64,000 nucleotides of DNA from Sphingopyxis alaskensis RB2256 (GTDB lineage Bacteria; Pseudomonadota; Alphaproteobacteria; Sphingomonadales; Sphingomonadaceae): the NCBI RefSeq assembly GCF_000013985.1, contig NC_008048.1:2728001-2792000 (forward strand). The letters are read 5' to 3'. Below are positions 8,238 through 17,553 of this stretch, piece after piece. The notes beneath the pieces are model-generated. The model saw only the letters and a program-made list of their open reading frames with translations, did not search any database and was not told the origin of the DNA. Within the stretch, counting starts at the first letter, position 1. Each line of letters opens with the position of its first letter. The translations under genes and the position numbers were made by a program.

Positions 8238-8284
8238 GTTACAAAACCTCGGACTTCAAGCGGCTCGGTCAGAGGTTTCGTAAC
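8238..8284. repeat. 13-bp inverted repeat with 21-base spacer
   Basis: GTTACAAAACCTC (8238-8250) and GAGGTTTCGTAAC (8272-8284) are inverted copies with one mismatch. There is no T-run, so it does not look like a normal terminator. It could be a recombination-site remnant or an RNA hairpin. Confidence 0.5.
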
Positions 8285-8361
8285 ATTGCGGCAATGCCGC
8301 GCCCGACCCGACCAGCTCGCGGCGGAACACAGCGCACAACGCGATCTGGAATTATGCACCA

Positions 8362-8381
8362 GCATATGCTAAGGCATATGC
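8362..8381 (+). promoter_or_regulatory. double GCATATGC operator of vapBC
   Basis: Two identical perfect 8-base palindromes GCATATGC (8362-8369 and 8374-8381) are separated by four bases and end 12 bases before the vapB ATG. This is the expected layout for VapB autorepression. Confidence 0.7.
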
Positions 8382-8393
8382 ACAGAGGCAAAC

Positions 8394-8627
8394 ATGATCC
8401 ACGAACGCCACGTCAAATTGTTCAAGAACGGCCGCAGCCAGGCGGTTCGGATTCCGCGCGAATTCGAATTGCCAGGAGACGAAGCGGTCATGCGCAAGGA
8501 GGGTGAGCGGATCATCATCGAGCCAGCGCCTGCCAAATCATTGCTTGCACTGCTTGCCCGCCTGAAGCCGATCGAAGAGGATTTCGGCGAAATTGAGGAC
8601 CGCGCCCCCGCTCCGGTCGATTTCTGA
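8394..8627 (+). CDS. vapB: VapB-type antitoxin (AbrB fold)
   Basis: 77 aa antitoxin of the VapB family. The N-terminal half (RHVKLFKNGRSQAVRIPREFELPGDEAVMRKEGERIIIEP) is the characteristic AbrB-like VapB domain with K-N-G-R-S-Q-A-V-R-I-P. The C-terminus is acidic and should wrap the toxin. Different subfamily from the antitoxin at 6773. Followed after 3 bases by its PIN toxin. Confidence 0.92.
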   Translation: MIHERHVKLFKNGRSQAVRIPREFELPGDEAVMRKEGERIIIEPAPAKSLLALLARLKPIEEDFGEIEDRAPAPVDF

Positions 8628-8630
8628 CCC

Positions 8631-9032
8631 ATGTATCTGCTCGACACCAATATCGTATCGGACCTGATCCGGCACCCCGGCGGCGCGATCGCAACGCGCA
8701 TTGCCGAGATCGGCGAGGCCGAAGTCGCCACCAGCATTGTCGTCGCCGGCGAACTCCGTTTTGGCGCGGAGCGCAAGGGATCCGAACGATTGACACGGCA
8801 GATGGAGGAGATCCTGGGGTTGTTGCCCGTCCTGCCCTTGGGCGGCAATGCCGATGTTCACTATGGTATTCTTCGCGCCGATCTCGAACGACGCGGCCTG
8901 CCGATTGGCGGCAATGACATGTTGATCGCGGCGCATGCACTGACGCTTGGCGCAATGCTGGTCACCGACAATGTCCGGGAATTCGAGCGGGTCGAAGGAC
9001 TGACGGTCGAGAACTGGCTGCGTTCGAACTGA
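8631..9032 (+). CDS. vapC: VapC-type PIN-domain toxin
   Basis: 133 aa PIN ribonuclease of the FitB/VapC type. Acidic residues are seen in YLLDTNIVSDLIR (D5), in VVAGELRFGA (Glu) and in GGNDMLIAAHAL and LVTDNVREFERV near the end. Cognate toxin of the antitoxin immediately upstream; members of this group often cut initiator tRNA, which is family knowledge and not visible here. Confidence 0.92.
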   Translation: MYLLDTNIVSDLIRHPGGAIATRIAEIGEAEVATSIVVAGELRFGAERKGSERLTRQMEEILGLLPVLPLGGNADVHYGILRADLERRGLPIGGNDMLIAAHALTLGAMLVTDNVREFERVEGLTVENWLRSN

Positions 9033-9260
9033 CGCCGACAGAAACGACAAACAATTGGCGTGGCGCCGTAGCTATTTCGGTCCATCCACCACTCACTTGC
9101 CTTCCTGGTTCGTTCCCGCCATGTTCGGGTCGCGAGGACGAACAGTCTGGCGATCGTTCGCGCCTCATTCGCGCCAGGCATCAAGAACGCCGGTCCGCGA
9201 GGGACAGGCGGCCGTACCGGACAAGGGCATCCGTCAGGATCGCCTGACGGCGGCACAGCG
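9033..9260. other. spacer between vapC and the lasso sigma factor gene
   Basis: 228 bases (about 290 if the sigma gene starts at 9321). No gene or clear promoter recognised. A short GGATCGCCTGAC-type GC-rich stretch around 9236-9250 has partial dyad symmetry. Confidence 0.4.
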
Positions 9261-9926
9261 ATGGAAGTATCATGGCCGGCTTCCCGGCCATCATGCGCTG
9301 CTGCCCCCGGGAAGTTCCACGTGTCATCGTCCGCTCCGCCGTTTCGCCACCATCGGCCTCCCTTTTCGGTTTCGTCGGGAGCGCATAACTGCCCTGTCGA
9401 CGTCTTCGAGCCTGCCTGTGGAGAGGCCTCCGCGACCAACCTGGACGAGACGTTTCGTACCGAACGCAGGGCGCTCTTGCGCTATCTGGGGCGCCGTGCG
9501 GGTCATGATGCCGCGCCCGATCTGGTGCAGGAAGTGTTCGCCCGAGCAGCCGGCAGCGCGCAGGCGTCGCGTCTCGCCAATCCGGCGGCGTTCGTCAGGC
9601 GCATCGCCAGGAACCTGCTGATCGACCGCGCGCGTCGCCGCGAGAGCGACAATAATATCGTGATCTTTCCTCTCGACGAGCAGCGCGACCTAAGCGTGCC
9701 GCCGGAACAAACTCTGAATCTCGAAGCGGCCGACCTGTTGCGCATCTACGAACAGGCGGTCAATGATCTGCCCGAGAAGACCCGCCGGGTCTTTATGATG
9801 AGCCGGGACGAAGAACTCACCTATAGTCAGATCAGTGAACAACTCGGGATCAGCATGGCGACAGTGCAATATCATATGGTGCGCGCGATCGCCTTCGTCG
9901 CCGCGGCGGTGAAGGATCATCGATGA
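9261..9926 (+). CDS. FecI-like ECF sigma factor of the lasso locus
   Basis: ECF RNA polymerase sigma factor. Region 2 is recognisable in ETFRTERRALLRYLGRRAGHDAAPDLVQEVFARAAG and FVRRIARNLLIDRARRR; region 4 in LPEKTRRVFMMSRDEELTYSQISEQLGISMATVQYHM. The start is uncertain: the ATG at 9261 gives 221 aa with about 55 residues of non-conserved leader, and a GTG at 9321 gives 201 aa; neither has a good ribosome site. It overlaps fecR by four bases. It should drive the TonB receptor and isopeptidase when released by the anti-sigma factor. Confidence 0.85.
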   Translation: MEVSWPASRPSCAAAPGKFHVSSSAPPFRHHRPPFSVSSGAHNCPVDVFEPACGEASATNLDETFRTERRALLRYLGRRAGHDAAPDLVQEVFARAAGSAQASRLANPAAFVRRIARNLLIDRARRRESDNNIVIFPLDEQRDLSVPPEQTLNLEAADLLRIYEQAVNDLPEKTRRVFMMSRDEELTYSQISEQLGISMATVQYHMVRAIAFVAAAVKDHR

Positions 9927-11020
9927 GCGGCGAAGAATGGCCGGCCGGCAAAGCCTCGTCATCAAGCGATCTCGAAGCGGCAGCCTGGTGTTTTCGCTTG
10001 AAGGAAACGCCAACAGAGGCGCTGTTCGCCGAATTCCGGTCTTGGATCGATGCGTCCAAGACCAACGCCGAGGCGTTCGCCAATGCGATGCTGGTGGCAC
10101 CGATGAAGCCCGCCGAGCGCGACCGCATCGAACAGTTTCTGGGACAACCCCTCCCTGCCCTCGATCGATCCGGCAGCAAGGCGCGAACGGGTTCGCCAGC
10201 AGCAACGATTCACACCTTTCCGGCCAAGAACGATGCAACTCCGCTCAAACCCGCAGGCCCCAGCCGCAAGGGACGCAGATGGGCGGCCGGCGCGATAGCG
10301 GCGGCGGCAATGGTTGCGCTGACCGTCGGGCTCCTCCCGAACTTGCCGCTCCCGTGGCTCATGTCGCAGGCCCGAGCCGAGACCTATGCGACGGGTCATG
10401 GAGATATCCGGCGTTTCACGCTGGAGGACGGATCGCTCGTGACGCTCGACACCGACAGCCGGGTCGAGGTGGCAATCGACCGGAGCAAACGCCACGCCCT
10501 GCTGCGCCAGGGCCGCGCGCGCTTCGTCGTGGCGGCCGATCCGCGCCCCTTCACGATCCAGGCCGGGAATGGCGATGTCGTCGCGGCCGAAGGGGCGATT
10601 GATGTCGAGGTGGCCGGGAATGCCCACGTCGAACTGCGCCTGCGGTCGGGCTCGGCCAGCGTGAAGGCACGCGATACAAACGATAAACAGAGCGAGAGCA
10701 TGCCGCTCACGATCGACCATCCCGTCCTCTACGCGGGAGGCGATTTCGCGCCGCGGGTGGTTACGGCGCCGACGGCTGATACGCGCGACTGGCCGAGCGG
10801 ATGGGTGGAATATCGCACGATCCCGCTCGGCGAGCTTATCCGCGAGGCAAATCGCTATGCGAAAACGCCGATCATCCTCGACGATCCGAAGCTTGCGGGC
10901 CTCGCCGCGTCAGGGCGGTTCCAACTCACCGAGACGGACAGGTTCGCAAGCCGGATCGCCGAGTTGTTCCAGCTCCGCATCTCCCGCCGGGCCGACGGCA
11001 TCCATCTCCGGCCCCAATAG
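9923..11020 (+). CDS. FecR-like anti-sigma/signal transducer
   Basis: 365 aa. The cytoplasmic N-terminus resembles DUF4880 (EAAAWCFRLKE...EFRSWIDASKTNAEAFANAM). One membrane segment lies at about residues 115-135 (AAGAIAAAAMVALTVGLL). The periplasmic FecR domain follows (TGHGDIRRFTLEDGSLVTLDTDSRVEV, then LLRQGRARFVVAADPRPFTI). The C-terminus (PLGELIREANRYAKTPIILDD) resembles an STN-like fold. It should read the TonB receptor's signalling domain and control the sigma factor encoded just upstream. Confidence 0.88.
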   Translation: MSGEEWPAGKASSSSDLEAAAWCFRLKETPTEALFAEFRSWIDASKTNAEAFANAMLVAPMKPAERDRIEQFLGQPLPALDRSGSKARTGSPAATIHTFPAKNDATPLKPAGPSRKGRRWAAGAIAAAAMVALTVGLLPNLPLPWLMSQARAETYATGHGDIRRFTLEDGSLVTLDTDSRVEVAIDRSKRHALLRQGRARFVVAADPRPFTIQAGNGDVVAAEGAIDVEVAGNAHVELRLRSGSASVKARDTNDKQSESMPLTIDHPVLYAGGDFAPRVVTAPTADTRDWPSGWVEYRTIPLGELIREANRYAKTPIILDDPKLAGLAASGRFQLTETDRFASRIAELFQLRISRRADGIHLRPQ

Positions 11021-11134
11021 CAGCGCCCGTGAAATAATTTGCGAAGGGTGACTGACGGCACCCCTGCAACCTTCGTCGATACCCCCATCAAGAGCGAGCC
11101 GACCGGCATACGCTCATGATCACCAGGGGGAATT

Positions 11135-13705
11135 ATGGCGGAGAAACGGTTTCACGAGCTTGCGGCGCTGCTCGCGGGTGCCGCGATGGCGGCGTTGCCG
11201 ATGCCGGCGCTGGCGCAGAGCGATCAGACTTATCAGTTCGACCTCCAGGCCCAGGATCTGGGCGATGCGCTGCGCAGCGTCGCGGCCAAAGCAGGTTGGG
11301 AGCTTTATGCGTCGGCCGAGGATGTGAACGGCGTTCCCGCGCCCAGGCTCGAAGGCGAGCTCACCGCCCGGCAGGCGATCGAGCGCTTGCTGGCCGACAC
11401 GAACCTGCGTGCTCGCTTCCGCGATGGAGCCGTGATCATCCGGGGGCGAACGGCAGCGATAGTGACGGCGGGCGATGAGGCGGCCGACAGCGAGATCGTC
11501 GTGACGGGCAGCCTCATACGTGGTGCCGACATCCCCTCCGCCAGAATTACCGTATCCCGGTCGGACATCGAAAATGCCGGACAGTCGGATCTGGGCGAGG
11601 TGGTTCGCAATATCCCCCAGAACTTCAGTGGTGGCCAGAACCCTGGCGTCGGCTTTGGTGCCGGGCAACTCAACTCCAACCTCAATTCAGCGTCGCATCT
11701 CAACCTGCGTGGTCTTGGTTCCGATGCGACGCTGACGCTGCTGAACGGCCATCGGCTCCCTTATGATGGCGCGTTCGGGGGCGTCGATATTTCCGCCATA
11801 CCGGTCGAAGCCGTCGAGCGGATCGAGATCGTGCCCGATGGTTCTTCCGCGCAATATGGGTCGGACGCGGTGGCAGGCGTCGCCAATATCATACTTCGGA
11901 GAGATTTTACGGGATTGAAGACCTCGGCACGGATCGGAGGTTCGACCGATGGCGGCAACTTCCAGCAAGGTGCCGATGTCGTCGGCGGTACGAGCTGGAC
12001 TTCCGGCAACTTGATCGCCGCCTATCACTTCGCGCACAATTCAGCGATCTATGCGCGGCAACGCAGCTATACGGACGCGCTGGCGCCGGGAAACTCCCTC
12101 TACCCCTCGATCCGCCAGCATGCCGTGACGATGTCCGGTCGCCAGACGCTGGCGCCGGGAATCGAGTTCAAGGTTGACGGCCTCTACAGCAACCGGCGTT
12201 CGATTATTACCTCGGGCAGCTTGGGGAACGCTGGTCTTACCGAGTCCCGATACGCTCCAACGACGAAGGCCTTCTCCATCATCCCGGCCATCGATGTGGA
12301 CCTGGGCGGCCAATGGATGGCGAAAGCCTCGCTCGCCTATGGCAAGGACAACAGTCGCTACAACAGGTTGTTCAGCCAGCCGGGCATTGCGGGCACGGTA
12401 ACGTCCGGCTGTTACTGTAACACCACCTTGACCACTGAGCTGGTGATCGACGGACCGCTCGTCTCCTTGCCTGCGGGAGATCTGCGTGTGGCGATCGGTG
12501 GAGGATATCGCTCCAGCAGCCTGCGCTATTCGCGTTACGAAAATGAAGGTCTTGTCGCTGCGTTCGACGCTAGCCGGAAAAGCCACTATCTCTTTGGAGA
12601 AGTCCAGCTTCCGGTAATCGCTCCCGAGCAAAGTGTGCCGCTGGTCCGCCGGCTCACAATCACCGCCGCGGCTCGCTATGAAAACTATCCGGGCATGGCG
12701 AGCGTCACGACGCCGAAGCTTGGTGCTGTCCTTGAACCCAATCGCGACCTCACGATCAAGGCCTCGTGGGGCCGATCGTTCAAGGCGCCCACGCTCTATC
12801 AGCAACATGTCGGCTACGAGGCCTATCTTCTCCCCGCCAACTGGTATGTTCCAGCCGCCTCAGGCACGATCTTCTATGCAAGCGGCGGAAACCCAGACCT
12901 GGAACCCGAACGCGCGCGCAGTTGGTCGGCGGGGTTCGAATTTCATCCTCAAGCGCTCGAAGGGTTTCACGTCGGCGCGAGCTATTTCAACGTGCGCTAT
13001 CGGGATCGCGTCGCCAGACCAATCGCCGGATCGATCGCATCCGCGTTCAGTCAGCCGGGCTATGCCAGTTTGTTGAACTATGCGCCTTCTACGGAGCTGC
13101 TCGACAGACTTGCGGCGGGTTCGCTTTATGGCTTGACCAACTATACCGCTGGTCCGTTCGATCCAGCAAACGTGCTCGTCCTCGTGGACAACCGCAACCT
13201 CAATCTTGCGCGACAGGACATTGAGGGCGTCGACATAAACACCAGCGTTCGTTTCTCCATCAGCCCGGATCAAAATATCGGGCTGACCGGATCGGCGACG
13301 TATCTCAAAAGCGACCAGCAACTCACGCCGCTCCTGCCACGCACACAGCTTGCGGGCGTGATCTTCAATCCGCCCCATTGGCGCGGACGCCTCGGTGCCA
13401 GTTGGGAAGCGCGGCGCTTCAACGTATCGATGTTCGCCAACTATACGGGCAGCGTCACGGACAATCGCTACCTCCCGTCAAGTTCGGTCGATTCCATCCT
13501 GACCTTCGACCTCGCGGCCAGGTTGGACATTGGAAACTCTTCGTCCCGGTCGCCAGCGCTGACAATCACGATCGTTGCCAATAATATGTTCAATGCAAAG
13601 CCCGACATCATTCGGGTAACCGGCTCAACAGACACGCCCTACGATTCAACGAATTATTCGGCGACCGGTCGCTTTCTCGGATTGACCGTATCCCGGAGCT
13701 GGTGA
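11135..13705 (+). CDS. TonB-dependent outer-membrane receptor with STN signalling domain
   Basis: 856 aa. Signal peptide at the N-terminus ending near ALAQS. A secretin/TonB N-terminal signalling domain follows (about residues 30-105; QFDLQAQDLGDALRSVAAKAG). EIVVTGSLIRG marks the junction to the plug (about 118), where LNLRGLGSDATLTLLNGHR and DGSSAQYGSDAVAGVANIILRR are typical. The rest is a 22-strand barrel ending in Trp. The STN domain and the upstream sigma/FecR pair mean it senses its ligand. In astexin-type loci this receptor is thought to import the lasso peptide for cleavage by the isopeptidase, so the ligand is probably the product of the precursor at 18253. Confidence 0.92.
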   Translation: MAEKRFHELAALLAGAAMAALPMPALAQSDQTYQFDLQAQDLGDALRSVAAKAGWELYASAEDVNGVPAPRLEGELTARQAIERLLADTNLRARFRDGAVIIRGRTAAIVTAGDEAADSEIVVTGSLIRGADIPSARITVSRSDIENAGQSDLGEVVRNIPQNFSGGQNPGVGFGAGQLNSNLNSASHLNLRGLGSDATLTLLNGHRLPYDGAFGGVDISAIPVEAVERIEIVPDGSSAQYGSDAVAGVANIILRRDFTGLKTSARIGGSTDGGNFQQGADVVGGTSWTSGNLIAAYHFAHNSAIYARQRSYTDALAPGNSLYPSIRQHAVTMSGRQTLAPGIEFKVDGLYSNRRSIITSGSLGNAGLTESRYAPTTKAFSIIPAIDVDLGGQWMAKASLAYGKDNSRYNRLFSQPGIAGTVTSGCYCNTTLTTELVIDGPLVSLPAGDLRVAIGGGYRSSSLRYSRYENEGLVAAFDASRKSHYLFGEVQLPVIAPEQSVPLVRRLTITAAARYENYPGMASVTTPKLGAVLEPNRDLTIKASWGRSFKAPTLYQQHVGYEAYLLPANWYVPAASGTIFYASGGNPDLEPERARSWSAGFEFHPQALEGFHVGASYFNVRYRDRVARPIAGSIASAFSQPGYASLLNYAPSTELLDRLAAGSLYGLTNYTAGPFDPANVLVLVDNRNLNLARQDIEGVDINTSVRFSISPDQNIGLTGSATYLKSDQQLTPLLPRTQLAGVIFNPPHWRGRLGASWEARRFNVSMFANYTGSVTDNRYLPSSSVDSILTFDLAARLDIGNSSSRSPALTITIVANNMFNAKPDIIRVTGSTDTPYDSTNYSATGRFLGLTVSRSW

Positions 13706-15831
13706 TGTTGACCGGCATCGCGCTGCTGGCGGCGGTCACCGCCGGTATTCCGGCTCACGGGGCGGATCCCTGTTCCGCGTTTGAGCAGGATGCGGCGACG
13801 CTTGCGCCTCCTCGCGTCATGACCTCACGCGACCTTGCAACCATTTCCGACATCGGCCGATCGAGCCCGTTCGATACGGAAAGCCCGTTCAGCCTATCAC
13901 CCGATGGCCGCCAGATTGCCTTGATGGTGCGGCGCGGTAATCCGGAAACGAACAGCTTCTGCCAGAGACTCATTCTGGTCCCTCGATCGGGATCGGGCAG
14001 TCACGTCGAGCTGGACCGAGGCGGCCAATTCATCCGTACTCTCTTCGATCTGCGCAATTTGGCGGCGGTGCGTGCGGGGACCGCACAGATCATCACGCCG
14101 CGCTGGTCGCCCGACGGGGCAACGATCGCTTATCTCAAACGGGTCACTGACAACACGCAGGTCTGGATCGTCCCCTCCACGGGAGGCGTTGCCCGTGCTG
14201 CAACGGATCTCGATTTTGAAGTTGAGGATTTCGCCTGGGGCGCTGACGGAAAGAACCTAATAGTGGCAGGGCGTCCCGACCTCGCCAAGGCCGAGGCGAT
14301 GATCGACGAAGAAGCGAGCAGGGGCTATCTGTTCGACGCGCGTTTCAGTCCCATGATGTCCGATCGCCCCTTCCCGGTGGGAAGCTACCCGACGCGATAC
14401 TTCCATGTCGCTTTGTCGGATCATGACCGGCGTGACGCATCGGTCGAGGAAATAGCGCTGCTCGATCCTTCAGCCAGCGCTGACAGGCCGCCGGACGCGA
14501 TCCGGTTCGCGGCTGACGGGCGCGGCAATGTAGCATGGACCCGGAAACTAGACCGGTCCCTCCTCATCTCGCCCTTCCAACTGCACATTCGGTGGCGCTC
14601 CGGCAGCACCACGATATGCGACACAAGTACCTGCGGCGGCATCCAGCGTCTATGGTGGATGCCAAAGAGCGACGTCCTGCTGTTCCTCGCCCGAGATGGA
14701 TGGGGAGGAAGCCGTACCACTCTCTATCGGTGGAATGTCGGCGCCAAAGCCCCGGTTGCCGTGATGAGCACCAAAGATGCGTTGATCGGCTGCGCATTGA
14801 ACGCGGCCGAACTGATCTGCATGCGCGAAGGCTCGCGACGAACCCGGCGCCTCGTCGCGATCGACATCCACACGATGCGATCGCGAACGATTTTCGATCC
14901 CAATCCCCAGATGGCCCGGTTGCGCCTTGGCGAGGTCCATCGGCTGCGATTCCGCAATGCTTTCGGCATGGAGTGCTTTGCTGATCTGGTTCTGCCGCCC
15001 AGCGCAGAGACAGACGAAAAGCTTCCGATGGTTGTGGTGCAATATAACAGCCGCGGCTTTCTCCGTGGCGGTACGGGTGATGAAGTCCCTATTCAGGTAT
15101 TAGCTGGTCGAGGCTTCGCCGTGCTGAGCTTTGAACGCCCATTCGGCGTGCCGGGAACGCGGGAAGCACGAAGCGAGCTCGAATATCGACAATTGGCGCG
15201 CAAGGATTGGATCGATCGCCGCAGCGTTCAGTCCGCGCTCGAGGAAGCTGTTCGCGGGGCAATCGCAACCGGACTGATCGATCCCGACCGGATCGGCATT
15301 TCCGGGTTCAGCGAAGGCACGACAATGACCCAATGGGCGCTCATCAACAGCCGGATCTTCAAGGTCGCTTCCCTTGGCGTTTGCTGCGAGGACAAGGTGG
15401 CGCTGCCGCTCAACGGCGGCACTGGCTACGAAAACTATCTGAAGGAGATGGGCTATCCCCTCTTCGAAGATAGTAATGATCGCTTCTGGAACCCGCTTTC
15501 CCTGGCTCAAAACGCGGGCAAGATTGAGGTGCCCATCCTGGTGCAGACAAGCGACGATGAATATGAAGCGGGTCTGGATGTCATGGAGGCTTTTCGCAGG
15601 CGCGGCAATCCCATCGAAATGTATGTGTTCAAGGATGAGCCACATATCAAATGGCAGCCTGCGCACCGGTTGGCGATATACGAGCGGAATGTCGATTGGT
15701 TTGAATTCTGGTTGATGAGGCGAATGGATTGTTCGCCGGGCAAGCGTGCCCAGTATGCCCGATGGCAGACCATGCGGGGCGCCCCGGATTTATCGGCCCA
15801 ATGCGCTATCGCTGCTTCCGGCGGACCGTGA
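13705..15831 (+). CDS. lasso-peptide isopeptidase (S9 prolyl-oligopeptidase family, AtxE-like)
   Basis: 708 aa serine hydrolase with a signal peptide (LTGIALLAAVTAGIPAHGADP), a beta-propeller region (about residues 40-420, with WSPDGATIAYLKR-type blades) and a C-terminal alpha/beta hydrolase. The nucleophile is S536 in GISGFSEGTT, the acid is in TSDDEYEAG (about residue 617) and the His is H647 in DEPHIKW. It should hydrolyse the macrolactam isopeptide bond and linearise the imported lasso. The ATG at 13705 overlaps the receptor stop (TGATG); a GTG at 13702 is also possible. Its 3' end overlaps the convergent cyclase gene by 42 bases. Confidence 0.9.
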   Translation: MLTGIALLAAVTAGIPAHGADPCSAFEQDAATLAPPRVMTSRDLATISDIGRSSPFDTESPFSLSPDGRQIALMVRRGNPETNSFCQRLILVPRSGSGSHVELDRGGQFIRTLFDLRNLAAVRAGTAQIITPRWSPDGATIAYLKRVTDNTQVWIVPSTGGVARAATDLDFEVEDFAWGADGKNLIVAGRPDLAKAEAMIDEEASRGYLFDARFSPMMSDRPFPVGSYPTRYFHVALSDHDRRDASVEEIALLDPSASADRPPDAIRFAADGRGNVAWTRKLDRSLLISPFQLHIRWRSGSTTICDTSTCGGIQRLWWMPKSDVLLFLARDGWGGSRTTLYRWNVGAKAPVAVMSTKDALIGCALNAAELICMREGSRRTRRLVAIDIHTMRSRTIFDPNPQMARLRLGEVHRLRFRNAFGMECFADLVLPPSAETDEKLPMVVVQYNSRGFLRGGTGDEVPIQVLAGRGFAVLSFERPFGVPGTREARSELEYRQLARKDWIDRRSVQSALEEAVRGAIATGLIDPDRIGISGFSEGTTMTQWALINSRIFKVASLGVCCEDKVALPLNGGTGYENYLKEMGYPLFEDSNDRFWNPLSLAQNAGKIEVPILVQTSDDEYEAGLDVMEAFRRRGNPIEMYVFKDEPHIKWQPAHRLAIYERNVDWFEFWLMRRMDCSPGKRAQYARWQTMRGAPDLSAQCAIAASGGP

Positions 15832-17553
15832 CCGCGCCCAAGCCTCTGCGTCGGCAAGATCAAGAATACGGTAGAGGAGTTGGTCGCGGCTTGTCCGCGC
15901 GCTGGACAGAGCCTGCTCCACGGCCATGGCATCGATGATCCGATTTTGGCGGAGAAGGCCATCGAGCAACAGTTCGCGAAGCTTTGGCCTACCTGATTCG
16001 AAGGCGGCAGCCGTTACGCTGTCAGGGCCAGCCTTAGACGTCCTATGGACCACCTGCCGGGGGAGAAAGCCGCCAAATGCCCGCCGCGCGACCGATCGGT
16101 TGATGCCGCCTTCGCACCACTGCCAGCTCGATATGCGCAGACAGGTCTCGACGATGGGCTGAGCGAGAAGCACCGGAAACATGGGAGGAAAGGTGGTGCG
16201 ATCCTGCCCTTCCACGAAGTTCTGGATGCGCTGAAGCAAGCGGACGTGCGCCAGTTTGCCGGGAAACCGTCCGGCCACCCTATCCATATAGGGCGTAAGC
16301 GGTGCGGATTGCGCAAGGACGGCACGCGCGGCATTGAGGAGTGTCAGGTCGGGTTCAGACGCCACGAGAGACGGCCGGATGCGCGACAGCTTAAAGGCCG
16401 CGCGGGCCATCGTCGGGATGTCGCATTGGGTCACCCGGCACATATCCAGCAGCGTGTTCCAGGCTGGCTTCAGGCCTCTCTCTTGGCGGAAACGATCAAC
16501 AACTGGGGCTGCGGAATGGAGAAAGCAGAAGACGTTGTCCCCGCCATTCCCTGTAAATATCGCATCCGCACCAGTCTTGCATATTTCCGCAGCGTAAGCC
16601 CGGTCTAACTCCTGCAAAAACGGGCGCCCAACTGGGCGCGGCAGATGCACTGCGGATGAACGGCTGAGGTCGATATTGTCGACGGCATATTGATGCGCCG
16701 CGAGAGGGACTCCGGCCACGGCCGCGACGCTGGCGGCATAGCGGCGTTCGTCACCGCTGGCATCAGTGGTCGCCATGGTCAGACAACTGAAGCGGTGTCT
16801 TCCCCGTGTCAGTGCGGCGCAGACGATCGACGAATCCAGACCGCCGGACACGCCCACGATGATATTTTGATAGTCTGACGCGAGAGCACCGACCGACGCA
16901 AAGACGGTGTCGCGCAGGCGCGTGACGGCGTGATCCGGATCGATCGCCACGTCCGGGTGTGTGAATGCCCACGGCTCCCAGAGCATTTGATCTTTGGGTG
17001 CATCACCGGATACTGCCCTTGCGCTGCCGGGTGCCAGTTCCGACACGCCATCGATGCAACTATGCCGGCGGCGCACGTCAGGCCATTGGAGATGCTCATA
17101 GAGGCGCTCCCAATCCACCTTCGACACGGCAATCCCCGCCGCGGACAGCGTATGCAGATCCGAGGCCCAGATATGATGCGTGCGCGTTTCAACCTGGTAG
17201 CATGGCAAAAAGCCCGATGGGGCCCTTGTGATTGAATAGCCGCCGACAGCATCGCTTTGATGGACGGCAACATACGCCCCCCAATAGTCCTTGATCAGTG
17301 CGGCACCGCCTGAATCGATGAGCTTGGCTGCTTCGGCAGCGGTCATCTCCTCAATGGCTGAAAATGTCTCGCGAGAGAACAGGCGGCCGATGATCATGCC
17401 CTGATCGGCCGGAAGGTGCAGCACCCTTGCTGGATCGCTGCACCATAATAGAGCCTCATCATCGGAAGAAACGGATGGAGATTGAACGAGGCTGATCCGC
17501 AGCGGGGATTGCCGCCCCTTTCGCATGCGCAGGAGAAAGCGAAGGGCGCTCAC
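15790..17553 (-). CDS. lasso-peptide cyclase (asparagine synthetase-like C protein)
   Basis: 587 aa. It adenylates the side chain of the ring-closing Asp/Glu of the precursor and forms the macrolactam with the freed N-terminal Gly. The C-terminal synthetase domain has the PP-loop SGGLDSSIVCAAL (about residue 215) and later FTGNGGDNVFCF. The N-terminal glutaminase-like domain lacks the catalytic Cys expected at position 2, as usual for lasso cyclases, so it should not use glutamine. It overlaps the B gene by four bases, and the isopeptidase at the 3' end on the other strand. Confidence 0.92.
   Translation of the reverse strand: MSALRFLLRMRKGRQSPLRISLVQSPSVSSDDEALLWCSDPARVLHLPADQGMIIGRLFSRETFSAIEEMTAAEAAKLIDSGGAALIKDYWGAYVAVHQSDAVGGYSITRAPSGFLPCYQVETRTHHIWASDLHTLSAAGIAVSKVDWERLYEHLQWPDVRRRHSCIDGVSELAPGSARAVSGDAPKDQMLWEPWAFTHPDVAIDPDHAVTRLRDTVFASVGALASDYQNIIVGVSGGLDSSIVCAALTRGRHRFSCLTMATTDASGDERRYAASVAAVAGVPLAAHQYAVDNIDLSRSSAVHLPRPVGRPFLQELDRAYAAEICKTGADAIFTGNGGDNVFCFLHSAAPVVDRFRQERGLKPAWNTLLDMCRVTQCDIPTMARAAFKLSRIRPSLVASEPDLTLLNAARAVLAQSAPLTPYMDRVAGRFPGKLAHVRLLQRIQNFVEGQDRTTFPPMFPVLLAQPIVETCLRISSWQWCEGGINRSVARRAFGGFLPRQVVHRTSKAGPDSVTAAAFESGRPKLRELLLDGLLRQNRIIDAMAVEQALSSARTSRDQLLYRILDLADAEAWARSRSAGSSDSALGR

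Larger units (their letters stand above)
8110..8393. other. intergenic region before the second vapBC pair
   Basis: About 280 bases without a gene. It contains a 13-base inverted repeat (8238-8284) and the vapB operator (8362-8381), each listed separately. Confidence 0.6.
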
